Assembly (NCBI RefSeq): GCF_001921215.1
Contig: NZ_MSIF01000011.1
Coordinates: forward strand, 124,001-188,000
Origin: Actinophytocola xinjiangensis
GTDB lineage: Bacteria; Actinomycetota; Actinomycetes; Mycobacteriales; Pseudonocardiaceae
Length of the DNA: 64,000 nucleotides
Direction: 5' to 3'
In this document: positions 56,569 through 64,000 of the stretch, piece by piece
Layout of the letters: each line of letters begins with the position of its first letter
Position numbering within the stretch: the stretch's first letter is position 1
The notes under the pieces: model-generated
The model's input: the letters and a program-made list of their open reading frames with translations, nothing else
Databases searched by the model: none
What the model was told of the DNA's origin: nothing
Program-made: the position numbers and the translations under genes

Positions 56569-59500
56569 TCAGTCACGCTGAAGTACCTCTCGAATGATGG
56601 ACCTCACATTGGCCTCGTCAGCGGGTTGTGCCGTAACGTGTTCGGGAGACAACTGAATACCGCTCATCCAGAGGGGCAGAGGGATCGGCCCGAAGAAGCC
56701 CCGGCAACCGGCGTTCGCCATTTCGCACACAGCGAGGACGGCGACGCACACGGTGCCAATTCCGACCCGCACGCGGGACAGATGAGGAGACACCTCGCGA
56801 TGACAGTCACTGCCCACGCCACCACCACGTTCGACCTCGGGCCGGCGCGCGCGCTCAGCTGCCGGGAGTGCGGCCACCAGGTACCGCTCGCCGCGGAGTT
56901 CGCGTGTGTCGAGTGTTTCGGCCCCCTTGAGGTCTCCTACGAGTTCGGTGAGATCACCCGTGCGGCCATCGAGTCCGGCCCCAACTCGATCTGGCGCTAC
57001 CGCGACCTGCTGCCCGTTCCGTCTGATGTGGACACCCAGCCGAACACCGAGCCGGGGCTGACCCGGCTGGTGAAGGCCGACCGGCTCGCGGCCGCGCTCG
57101 GCGTGAAGTCCTTGTGGGTCAAGGACGACACCGGCAACCCGACGCACTCGTTCAAGGACCGGGTGGTCGCCGTCGCGCTCGCCGCCGCCCGCCAGCTCGG
57201 GTTCACCGTGCTGGCCTGCCCGTCCACCGGCAACCTGGCCAACGCCGTCGCCGCCGCCGCTGCCCGCGCCGGCTGGGAGTCGGTGGTGCTGATCCCGTCG
57301 TCGCTGGAGCGGGCGAAGGTTCTCACCACCGCCGTCTACGACGGTGCCCTGATCGCCGTCGACGGCAACTACGACGACGTGAACCGGCTGGCCACCGAAC
57401 TCGCCGCCGAACACGAGGACTGGGCGTTCGTGAACGTCAACGTCCGCCCGTACTACGCGGAGGGCTCCAAGACGCTGGGCTACGAGGTCGCCGAGCAGCT
57501 CGGCTGGCGGCTCCCCGACCAGGTCGTGGTGCCGGTGGCCTCCGGCGCCCAGTTGACCAAGGTGGACAAGGGTTTCCGCGAGTTCACCGAACTCGGCCTG
57601 GTCGAGGCCAAGCCCTACCGCGTGTTCGGTGCCCAGGCGACCGGCTGCTCGCCGGTGTCCGCCGCGTTCAAGGCCGGCCTGGACGTGGTGAGCCCGGTGA
57701 AGCCGGACACGATCGCCCGCTCGCTCGCGATCGGCGCCCCCGCCGACGGCCCGTACGTGCTCGACGCGGTGCGCCGGACCAACGGTGCCGTCGAGGACGT
57801 CACCGACGAGGAGGTCGTCGAGGGCATCCGCCTGCTGGCCAGGACCGAAGGCATCTTCGCCGAAACCGCCGGCGGCGTCACCGTCGCCACGGCCAAGAAG
57901 CTGATCGACACCGGCCAGCTCGACCCGGACGCCGAGACCGTCCTGTTCATCACCGGCGACGGCCTCAAGACGCTCGACGCCGTGCAGGACAGGATCGGCC
58001 CGCGCGCCACCGTGCCCCCGTCGGCCGCGGCCGTCCGCAAGGCCCTGGAGTCCTGACCGTCCACGATCCGCGGTAGGCGGACCGCGCGCGTGGCCTCTGG
58101 TCGTCGCGCGTGGTCCGCGCTCGCCGGCGACGATCGCCGTGTCGCCGTGGGTGTCGGTGCGCACGATCACCGCGCCGAGGCGTTCGAGCGCCCGCAACGT
58201 CGTACGGCTGGGATGGCCGTACCGGTTGCCGGCGCCGACACTCACCACCGCGATCCGGGGCCGGATCGCGGCGAACAGGTCCGGCGAGGTGTACCGACTG
58301 CCGTGGTGGGGCACCTTGACCACCTCCGAGGACAGGTCGACGTGCGCGCCGAGCAGGCTGGCCTGGGCCGCCAGCTCCACGTCCCCGCTGAGCAGGATCC
58401 GCCCGGCCGGGGTGGCCGCGCGCAGCACCAGCGACGCGTTGTTGATCTCCGTACCCTCGGCGTCCGCCGTGGGCATCAGCTCCTTTCCTGTCGGGGACAA
58501 CACCTCGATCGTCAGGCCGGGCCACGACAGCTGGCGCCCGGCGTCCAGTTGGACGACCGGCACGCCGGCCGCGCCGGCCGCGTCCCGCACCTCCTTCCAC
58601 GCCCAGGCCGGTTCCCTGGCGGGACTCACGCCCACCGCGCCGACCTCCCGGTCACCGAGGACCGCGTCCAGGCCGCCGATGTGGTCGGCGTGCAGGTGGC
58701 TGAGCACGACCAGCGGCACCCGGGACACACCCAGCCGGTCCAGGCAGCCGGCGAGCGGCCCCGGTTCCGGTCCGGTGTCGACGACGACCGCCCGGCCGGC
58801 GTCGCCGGTGGCCAGCACGAGCGCGTCGCCCTGGCCGACGTCGCAGGCGACCATCGCCCACCCGGCCGGCGGCCAGCCGGGCGAGATCACCCGGATCGGG
58901 ACGACGACCACCAGCGTCCCGGTCAGCAGCGCGCCGACCAGCACCCGCAGCCGGCGGCGCCGTAACGCCGCGACCACCAGCAGCAGGCACGCGACCAGCA
59001 GCAGCCCGCCCCACCAGCCGTCGGGCCAGCCGATGGTGGCACCGGGCAGGCCCGCCGCGTGGCGGGCGACCAGGATCAGCCAGTCGGCCTCGGGTCCGGC
59101 CAGGCGCACCAGCAGCTCGGCGAGCCACGAGGACGCCGGGGCGACGAGCGCCGCCACGACTCCCAGCACCGTCGCCGGTGCCACCACTGGCGCCGCCAGC
59201 AGGTTCGCCAGCACGGCCACCAGGCTGACCTCGCCCACCATGCCGGCCACGACCGGCGCGGTCGCCAGGTGCGCCGCGGCGGGAACCGCCACCGCCTCGG
59301 CCAGCCCGCGAGGAACCCCACGGGCCGACAGACCCCGCGCCCAGCGTGGTGCGAGCAGCACCAGCGCCAGCGTGGCCAGCACCGACAGCGCGAACCCGAA
59401 GCTCACCGCCATCGCCGGATCCCACAGGACCAGCGTGATCACCGCCGCGCCCAGCGCCGGCAGCGCGGCCCGTTGGCGACCGGCGGCCAGCGCGAGCAGT

Positions 59501-60471
59501 CCGACCGCGCCCATGACACCGGCCCGCAACACGCTCGGCTCGGCCCCGGCGAGCACGACGAACCCGACCAGCGCGCCCATCGCACCGAGCGCCGCGCCGC
59601 GCGGGCCGACCCGCACCGCCTGGAGCAGGAACAGCACCGCCACGCACACGATCGCCAGGTTCGACCCGCTCACGGCGAGCAGGTGCGCCATCCCGGCCGC
59701 CTCGAACTCCTCCGCGACCCGCTGGGACAGCCGGTCGGTGTCGCCGACGACCAGGCCCGGCAGCAGCCCGGCCGGCTCGGGGTCCAGGACCGCCGTGGCG
59801 TCGCGCAGGCCCGTGCGCAGCGACTGCGCGACCCGCTGCCACCAGGTCGCCTCGCCCAGTTCCTCCGGCGGGCCGCGCACCCGCAGCACGGCGACCGTCA
59901 GCTCGCCGGAGCGTGCCGGCACGAGCCGGGCGGTGGCGGTCACGTCCTGGCCGGGCAGCAGCGCCGACCAGCGGTCGACCGGGGCGAGCAGTACCACCCG
60001 GCCGGTCGAGGCCACCGGGGCGCCCTCGACCACGGCGTCCCGCACGCTGGCCGGCACGAGGACCGTCCGCACGCCGCCGCGCTGACCGCCGAAGCCGGCG
60101 GAGAACACCGGCCGGGGACGTTCGTCGACCGTCACTCGGAACACGCCCTCGGCGCCGGCCGTCGCGAGTGCCCGCAGCGGGTCGTCCTCGGCCGCGCGCA
60201 ACCGCCCGGCGCCGACGACACCGACCAGCAGACCGCTGACCAGCAACGACCAGCCGACGCCCAGACGCCACCAGCGCGTCACCGGTTCCCGGTGCCGGGC
60301 GCGGGCCACCACCAGGACACCCACGCCGACGGCGGCGGCGCCCCCGACGGCGGCCCACCACCAGCCGAGCAGCAGCCCGGCCATCGTGGCGAGCCAGACG
60401 GTGAGGGCGGCCGGGGCCAGGCGCCAGTCCGGTGCGTCGGCCGGATCGGCCCAGGCCCTGATCACGCTCAC
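56569..60471 (-). CDS. comEC: ComEC/Rec2-family DNA uptake channel (conserved part 58100-60471; frame continues antisense to thrC)
   Basis: The first ~790 residues are a clear ComEC: N-terminal helices, the competence domain (LLPGLVVGDTDRLSQRVAEEFEAAGMAHLLAVSGSNLAI) and a metallo-beta-lactamase-like domain (VDTGPEPG, LSHLHADHIGGLDAV, VKVPHHGSRYTSPD). It should carry single-stranded DNA across the membrane. Oddly there is no stop codon after the domain ends (GDTAIVAGERG, about 58110): the frame runs to a TGA at 56569, antisense through thrC and its riboswitch, adding about 510 low-complexity residues that resemble nothing. A lost stop or a frameshift is likely. GTG 60471 overlaps comEA by 4 bp. 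Confidence 0.8.
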   Translation of the reverse strand: MSVIRAWADPADAPDWRLAPAALTVWLATMAGLLLGWWWAAVGGAAAVGVGVLVVARARHREPVTRWWRLGVGWSLLVSGLLVGVVGAGRLRAAEDDPLRALATAGAEGVFRVTVDERPRPVFSAGFGGQRGGVRTVLVPASVRDAVVEGAPVASTGRVVLLAPVDRWSALLPGQDVTATARLVPARSGELTVAVLRVRGPPEELGEATWWQRVAQSLRTGLRDATAVLDPEPAGLLPGLVVGDTDRLSQRVAEEFEAAGMAHLLAVSGSNLAIVCVAVLFLLQAVRVGPRGAALGAMGALVGFVVLAGAEPSVLRAGVMGAVGLLALAAGRQRAALPALGAAVITLVLWDPAMAVSFGFALSVLATLALVLLAPRWARGLSARGVPRGLAEAVAVPAAAHLATAPVVAGMVGEVSLVAVLANLLAAPVVAPATVLGVVAALVAPASSWLAELLVRLAGPEADWLILVARHAAGLPGATIGWPDGWWGGLLLVACLLLVVAALRRRRLRVLVGALLTGTLVVVVPIRVISPGWPPAGWAMVACDVGQGDALVLATGDAGRAVVVDTGPEPGPLAGCLDRLGVSRVPLVVLSHLHADHIGGLDAVLGDREVGAVGVSPAREPAWAWKEVRDAAGAAGVPVVQLDAGRQLSWPGLTIEVLSPTGKELMPTADAEGTEINNASLVLRAATPAGRILLSGDVELAAQASLLGAHVDLSSEVVKVPHHGSRYTSPDLFAAIRPRIAVVSVGAGNRYGHPSRTTLRALERLGAVIVRTDTHGDTAIVAGERGPRATTRGHARGPPTADRGRSGLQGLADGRGRRGHGGARADPVLHGVERLEAVAGDEQDGLGVRVELAGVDQLLGRGDGDAAGGFGEDAFGPGQQADALDDLLVGDVLDGTVGPAHRVEHVRAVGGGADRERAGDRVRLHRAHHVQAGLERGGHRRAAGRLGTEHAVGLGLDQAEFGELAETLVHLGQLGAGGHRHHDLVGEPPAELLGDLVAQRLGALRVVRADVDVHERPVLVFGGEFGGQPVHVVVVAVDGDQGTVVDGGGENLRPLQRRRDQHHRLPAGAGSGGGDGVGQVAGGRAGQHGEPELAGGGERDGDHPVLERVRRVAGVVLDPQGLHAERGREPVGLHQPGQPRLGVRLGVHIRRNGQQVAVAPDRVGAGLDGRTGDLTELVGDLKGAETLDTRELRGERYLVAALPAAERARRPEVERGGGVGSDCHREVSPHLSRVRVGIGTVCVAVLAVCEMANAGCRGFFGPIPLPLWMSGIQLSPEHVTAQPADEANVRSIIREVLQRD
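56663..56786 (+). ncRNA. SAM-I (S-box) riboswitch upstream of thrC
   Basis: P1 arms CTCATC (56663) and GATGAG (56781) enclose the S-box core: AGAGGGGCAGAGGGATCGGC, then GCCCCGGCAACC and GGTGCCAATTCC, all hallmark SAM-I elements. The 3' P1 arm abuts and partly includes the GAGGAG ribosome binding site of thrC, and GAGG can also pair with CCTC at 56793, so control is probably translational with SAM as the off signal. TAACGT at 56634-56639 may be the -10. The spacer 56435-56633 shows nothing else. Confidence 0.93.
56800..58056 (+). CDS. thrC: Threonine synthase
   Basis: A 418-residue PLP enzyme with an N-terminal zinc-ribbon-like CRECG...CVECFG, the PLP Lys in DDTGNPTHSFKDRVV and the phosphate loop CPSTGNLANAV. 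It converts O-phosphohomoserine to threonine. ATG 56800 has GAGGAG 10 nt upstream. It is preceded by a SAM-I riboswitch, so threonine synthesis, which competes with methionine for phosphohomoserine or homoserine, responds to SAM. Confidence 0.95.
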   Translation: MTVTAHATTTFDLGPARALSCRECGHQVPLAAEFACVECFGPLEVSYEFGEITRAAIESGPNSIWRYRDLLPVPSDVDTQPNTEPGLTRLVKADRLAAALGVKSLWVKDDTGNPTHSFKDRVVAVALAAARQLGFTVLACPSTGNLANAVAAAAARAGWESVVLIPSSLERAKVLTTAVYDGALIAVDGNYDDVNRLATELAAEHEDWAFVNVNVRPYYAEGSKTLGYEVAEQLGWRLPDQVVVPVASGAQLTKVDKGFREFTELGLVEAKPYRVFGAQATGCSPVSAAFKAGLDVVSPVKPDTIARSLAIGAPADGPYVLDAVRRTNGAVEDVTDEEVVEGIRLLARTEGIFAETAGGVTVATAKKLIDTGQLDPDAETVLFITGDGLKTLDAVQDRIGPRATVPPSAAAVRKALES

Positions 60472-61961
60472 CCGGCCACCACCAGGTCCTGGAGCTTGCC
60501 GAACCGGCTGGGGCCGATCCCCTCGATCTCCCGCAGCTGGTCGACCGAGGCGAACCGGCCGTGCTCGGTGCGCCAGTCCAGGATCCGCTGGGCGGTGACC
60601 GGTCCGACGCCGGGCAGGGTGTCCAGCGCGGACAGGGACGCGGAGTTCAGGTCGACGCGCGCGGCGGCCGGTTCTCCGCCAGCCTCGGCAGGCGCCTGCG
60701 CCCCGGGTGGGGTCGGGACGCCGACGTAGAGCTGTTCCCCGTCGCCGAGCCGGCGGGCGAGGTTGAGGCCGCCCAGGTCCGTGTCGGGAACGGGGTTGCC
60801 GGCGGCCTTGAGGGCGTCCGCCACGCGGGAGCCCTCCGGCAGGGTGACCAGGCCCGGGGCGGCGACCCGGCCGACGACGCTGATCACGATCGAACCCTCG
60901 TCAGCGGCACTGCTGGGATGTCGCGCTTCGCTGACCGACGCCGCCGGCAGGGCGGCCGGCAGCGCCGGTGGCGGCTCGGGGACCTCGGGTGAGCCGGACA
61001 GGGTGAAGACGAACGCCAGGGCGATGCCGATCACGACGCCGGCGCCGGCGAGGACGGCGAGGCGCCACCGCGGTGGGCGCGGCGGCCGGTCGAACCAGTG
61101 GTCGGGGAGCCAGCGCTCGGACAGGCGGTCCACGACCCGGCGCCACCAGGGCCGGTCGGTCGGCCAGTTCTCCGGGTGGGGTACCGGGGGCAGGGCGGCG
61201 AGGTGGACCGTTGGCGGGTCGTCCGGGGATGGGACGGTGGCCTCCGGCGGCGTGGGTTCGCGGGATCGTCGACGCGTCGACAACCAGGCACCTGACCCAG
61301 ACACGGACACGGACGACAGATCGAGGCCATCCGAAGGCGGATCAGCGACCTCCAGCGAAGCCGGCTCCCGGGACCGACCACGCGCCGACAACCAAGCACC
61401 TGACCCAGACACAGACACGGACGACAGATCGAAGCCATCCGAAGGTGGATCAGTGACCGGAGCGGGTTCGCGGGATCGTCGACGGATCGACAACCAGGCA
61501 CGTGGCCGGGACTCGCGCGCGGGTGACCGGTCGGGGTCGTCCGGAAACGGCTCTGGAACGGGAAGTGTGCCGCGGAGGGCGGACGAAGCCGGTGGGGGAA
61601 CTGGGTGAACGTCGGTGCCCGGCGGGGAATCCGGTTCGGGGAACAGGGATGCGGCGAGCGCGGACGCCGGAACGGGGTCCGGTCTCGACGATCGGGCCGG
61701 CGCCGGTCCGAACAGCGACCCGACCGGACCCGGCGAACGGCCGGGTGGGGACGGGACGTGGACGTCGATCGAGGGCGAGGTGTCCGGAAAGGACGTGGGC
61801 GGTGCGGGGGAAGTGTTGGGCGACAGGACGTGTGGCGGCTCGGTCGGCAGTGGATCCGGTGGCAGGAACCGGGATTCGGGGACTTGTGGACTGGGGTGGG
61901 CGGCGGTCAGGAGGGACAGTCGGGTGCTGGGTCGGCGGTCGCGCCGGGTCGTTTCGATCAC
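60468..61961 (-). CDS. comEA: ComEA-family DNA-binding protein with repeated N-terminal region
   Basis: A 497-residue protein. The N-terminal ~280 residues are Pro/Ser/Arg-rich and contain two full copies and one partial copy of a 34- to 36-residue repeat (AWLSxRxRSREP...DLSSVSVSGSG). One membrane helix follows (WRLAVLAGAGVVIGIALAFVF), then a SLBB-like domain (ISVVGRVAAPGLVTLPEGSRVADAL) and C-terminal helix-hairpin-helix motifs (LPGVGPVTAQRIL, IEGIGPSRFGKL). It binds DNA outside the membrane for ComEC. GTG 61961 has TAGCGT exactly 7 nt upstream: leaderless. Confidence 0.88.
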   Translation of the reverse strand: MIETTRRDRRPSTRLSLLTAAHPSPQVPESRFLPPDPLPTEPPHVLSPNTSPAPPTSFPDTSPSIDVHVPSPPGRSPGPVGSLFGPAPARSSRPDPVPASALAASLFPEPDSPPGTDVHPVPPPASSALRGTLPVPEPFPDDPDRSPARESRPRAWLSIRRRSREPAPVTDPPSDGFDLSSVSVSGSGAWLSARGRSREPASLEVADPPSDGLDLSSVSVSGSGAWLSTRRRSREPTPPEATVPSPDDPPTVHLAALPPVPHPENWPTDRPWWRRVVDRLSERWLPDHWFDRPPRPPRWRLAVLAGAGVVIGIALAFVFTLSGSPEVPEPPPALPAALPAASVSEARHPSSAADEGSIVISVVGRVAAPGLVTLPEGSRVADALKAAGNPVPDTDLGGLNLARRLGDGEQLYVGVPTPPGAQAPAEAGGEPAAARVDLNSASLSALDTLPGVGPVTAQRILDWRTEHGRFASVDQLREIEGIGPSRFGKLQDLVVAG

Positions 61962-62102
61962 GCTTTCGACGCTAGGCGGGAATCGCGGGCAGCGGGAGGC
62001 GACGGTGCTCCGCTGTGGACAACTCGCGGTGGTGTGGACAAACAAGCGCCGCTGGGGATCGAGCGGAGACGAATGTCGGTGGGGTGTGGGAATCTGGAGG
62101 GT

Positions 62103-62960
62103 TCAGGGTTGCGTCGGGCAGACCACGACGCCGAGCATGCCGGGACCGGTGTGGGCACCGATCGCGGCGCCCAGTTCGGACACCACGCAGCCCGCCGAAC
62201 CGGCGATGCGTTCGTCGAGACGGGTGGCCAGTTCCACCGCGCGGTCGTGGGCCGCCAGATGGTGGACGGCCAACTCCACCGCGCTCGCGCCGGTCGCCGT
62301 CGCGGCCTGTTCGGCCAGGTCCACCAGGCGCAGCATCGCCCGATGCGTCGTGCGGACCTTCTCCAGGGGCTCGATGCGACCCTGCGCCACGTGCAGCACC
62401 GGCTTCACCGCCAGCGCCGTGCCGAGCAACGCCGCGGCGGAGCCGATCCGCCCGCCCCGGCGCAGGTACTCCAGCGTCTCCACGACGAAGAAGGTCGTGG
62501 TCCCGGCGGCGGCGGAGACGGCGAGTTCCTCGACCTTGTCCGCCGGCGCGCCGTCGATCGCGGCCGACGCCGCGCGCAGAACCGCGAAGCCCAGGCCCAT
62601 CACCGTCGTTCGCGAGTCGACGACACGGACGAGGTCCTCACCGATCTCCCTGGCCGCCAGGCGGGCCGACTCCCAGGTGCCGGACAGTTCCCGCGACAGG
62701 TGCACCGAGACGATGCCCTCGGCGCCCGCGTCGAGCAGCGACCGGTAGACGGCCGCGAACTCGTCCGGGTTGGGCCGCGACGTCGTGACCCGGTGTTTGC
62801 CGGCCAGGGCCGCCGCGACCTGGGCCGGGCCGATGTCCACACCGTCCAGACCGGACCTGTCCTCGATCACCACGTGCAGCGGTACGACATGGACCGCGTG
62901 CCGGGCGGCGAAACCATCCGGCAGGTACGCACTGGAGTCGGTGACCACGGCGAGCGGCAC
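62103..62960 (-). CDS. DegV-family fatty acid-binding protein
   Basis: A 285-residue protein with the DegV pattern VVTDSSAYLP, VTTSRPNPDEF, ISVHLS-like IVSVHLSRELSGTWESA, VVDSRTTVMG and LEYLRRGGRIGSAAALLGTALAVKPVL. DegV (FakB-like) proteins bind fatty acids. The start is GTG 62960. It lies 6 bp after octT in the same order as mycobacterial Rv2417c. Confidence 0.92.
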   Translation of the reverse strand: MPLAVVTDSSAYLPDGFAARHAVHVVPLHVVIEDRSGLDGVDIGPAQVAAALAGKHRVTTSRPNPDEFAAVYRSLLDAGAEGIVSVHLSRELSGTWESARLAAREIGEDLVRVVDSRTTVMGLGFAVLRAASAAIDGAPADKVEELAVSAAAGTTTFFVVETLEYLRRGGRIGSAAALLGTALAVKPVLHVAQGRIEPLEKVRTTHRAMLRLVDLAEQAATATGASAVELAVHHLAAHDRAVELATRLDERIAGSAGCVVSELGAAIGAHTGPGMLGVVVCPTQP

Positions 62961-62966
62961 GGTCGG

Positions 62967-63710
62967 TCAGCCTACGTGGTGCTCGTCGACTTTCCGCACG
63001 ACCAACGGCGACACCACGTCAGCCAGCGCGGCGCCCACCCTCGCGTGCGCCTCCCAACCCCAGTGGATGCCGTCCGGGTTGCCGTGCCCGCCCAGCACGT
63101 GGTCGCCGGTCAACTCGCCCAGGTCGAGCAGCGGCACCCCCGCCCGCGCCCCCCACGCCCGGATCTCGAACATCGCGTCCGCCCGGCCGGTGTGCACCAG
63201 CCCGTAGGACCTCGCCCGGTGCACCGGGGGCAACACGCCGACCGCTGGCAGGTCGGGGCGCAGCGCGCGGATGGACCCCAGGATCCGGTCCAGGTAGTGC
63301 ACGGTCAGCGTGGGTGGCAGCGCGACCGGCCGGCCGCGGGTCGCCCTGGCCAGCCAGGGCTGCGCGGCGACGTAGCGGTCGCGGACGAACCGGCGCAGCG
63401 GCTCGGGGCGCAGGTAGCGCAGGCCCTCCCGCAGGAAGGTCGGCAGCGGTGAGGGCAGCGTGTCCATGCTGCCGACCGCCAGCACCAGCACGTCGGCCTT
63501 GGGCAGCGTGGTCCACACCCGGGGGTCGCCGGCCAGCGCCCAGAACGCGTCCCGGGAGGTCCAGCCGAAGCGGGCGAACAGCTCGGTCCTCGCGCCCAGC
63601 GCGTTCGCCGCGACGTTGGGCCACAACCGTTCGTCGTCGGACGGGTACGGACCGTCCGGGCCGTGGAAACTCAGCGAGTCGCCGAACATCAACAAGGTTG
63701 GCGCGGTCAT
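62967..63710 (-). CDS. octT: SGNH-fold acyltransferase, OctT-like (diglucosylglycerate octanoyltransferase)
   Basis: A 247-residue SGNH/GDSL protein: block I FGDSLSFHGPDG with the catalytic Ser, block III-like AVGSMDTL, and block V DGIHW with Asp/His. Length, position between gpgP and degV, and motif match Rv2418c (OctT), which octanoylates diglucosylglycerate in methylglucose lipopolysaccharide synthesis. Function by synteny and similarity. Confidence 0.82.
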   Translation of the reverse strand: MTAPTLLMFGDSLSFHGPDGPYPSDDERLWPNVAANALGARTELFARFGWTSRDAFWALAGDPRVWTTLPKADVLVLAVGSMDTLPSPLPTFLREGLRYLRPEPLRRFVRDRYVAAQPWLARATRGRPVALPPTLTVHYLDRILGSIRALRPDLPAVGVLPPVHRARSYGLVHTGRADAMFEIRAWGARAGVPLLDLGELTGDHVLGGHGNPDGIHWGWEAHARVGAALADVVSPLVVRKVDEHHVG

Positions 63711-63714
63711 CGTC

Positions 63715-64000
63715 TCAGCCGGTGATCCCCGCGTTGTACACGCGCAACCGCCACGCCAGACCGCTCGTGCCGCGCCTGGCCAGCACCGTCCAGTGGCAGT
63801 TGCCGATGCCGCCGATCTTCGCCCAGGACGCCACCGGCAGCTCCAGCAGGTGCCCGACGAGCGCGGCGATCAGGCCGCCGTGCGCGCACAGCACCGCGGT
63901 GTCCTCGGTCGACTCGTCGAGGTCGCCGACCACCTCGGCGGCACGCGCGGCGACCTCCAGCCGGGACTCGCCGCCGGGCGGGGTCCAGGTCGGGTCGGTC
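63715..64000 (-). CDS. gpgP: Histidine phosphatase-family protein, GpgP-like (partial, 5' end off window)
   Basis: The C-terminal 94 codons are visible, starting PTWTPPGGESRLEVAARAAEV and containing the second phosphatase motif AVLCAHGGLIAALVG with its catalytic His. In this synteny the gene is glucosyl-3-phosphoglycerate phosphatase, which precedes OctT in the same pathway. The RHG motif would be beyond the right edge. Confidence 0.82.
   Translation of the reverse strand, partial: TDPTWTPPGGESRLEVAARAAEVVGDLDESTEDTAVLCAHGGLIAALVGHLLELPVASWAKIGGIGNCHWTVLARRGTSGLAWRLRVYNAGITG

Noticed and set aside
56569-58056. The C-terminal 500 residues of the comEC frame as a functional domain
   Set aside because: It is exactly antisense to thrC and its riboswitch and shows only shadow-type composition.

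Overview
The window is high-GC actinobacterial DNA. Gene content and order point to the Pseudonocardiales (Saccharothrix/Lentzea/Actinosynnema type), but the genus cannot be fixed from the sequence alone. Two blocks match the order known from Mycobacterium tuberculosis: leuB-serA-ilvC-ilvN-ilvB-(divergent cfp6-like), as in Rv2995c-Rv3004, and the interspersed sirA-cysH-chelatase, lepA, rpsT-holA-comEC-comEA-degV-octT-gpgP set, as in Rv2391-Rv2421. I see no tRNA, rRNA, CRISPR array, IS element or prophage. It reads as ordinary chromosome with small accessory pockets.

Layout. 1-4.4 kb: a large ATPase-type regulator running off the left edge, then a MarR/MFS efflux pair. 4.5-10.6 kb: tex, two split-barrel flavin/F420 proteins, a lactonase, an FAH-family hydrolase and a secreted protein that looks like a catalytically dead streptogrisin. 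10.6-21.8 kb: branched-chain amino acid and serine biosynthesis (cimA, leuB, serA, ilvC, ilvN, ilvB, ilvD). cimA and ilvB are each preceded by a short leader peptide rich in branched-chain codons, a long hairpin and an intrinsic terminator, so both look controlled by attenuation. 21.8-27.8 kb: a three-gene exported/type-VII-like operon divergent from a sensor kinase, a kinase-like partner and a NarL-type regulator. 27.8-33.7 kb: the assimilatory sulfate operon (Cys leader peptide, sirA, Zn-ribbon protein, cysH, cysD, cysN, chelatase), tightly overlapped. 33.7-42.2 kb: single genes, a leaderless RNase Sa-like enzyme coupled to a barstar-like inhibitor, and lepA. 42.3-48.6 kb: an iron/haem island (ABC importer, haem oxygenase, HtaA surface protein with an LAxTG sortase signal) around overlapping DtxR-type iron boxes. 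48.5-54.7 kb: ccdA/tlpA, small genes, repeat-rich noncoding DNA, a transporter and an SPFH gene with a ribbon-helix-helix gene. 54.8-64 kb: rpsT behind a helically phased repeat, holA, thrC under a SAM-I riboswitch, comEC/comEA, degV, octT and partial gpgP.

The strongest theme is cis-regulation by short leaders: two branched-chain attenuators, one Cys leader peptide and one SAM riboswitch in 64 kb. Many genes also have a TAnnnT -10-like hexamer 5-8 nt (most often 7) before the start codon and no ribosome binding site, which implies widespread leaderless transcription. No single large undescribed system is obvious. The best candidates for something new are the seven helically phased GTGYC boxes before rpsT, the SPFH/ribbon-helix-helix operon with its TGATATCAC operator, the pseudo-streptogrisin, and the comEC frame that has no stop and runs antisense through thrC.
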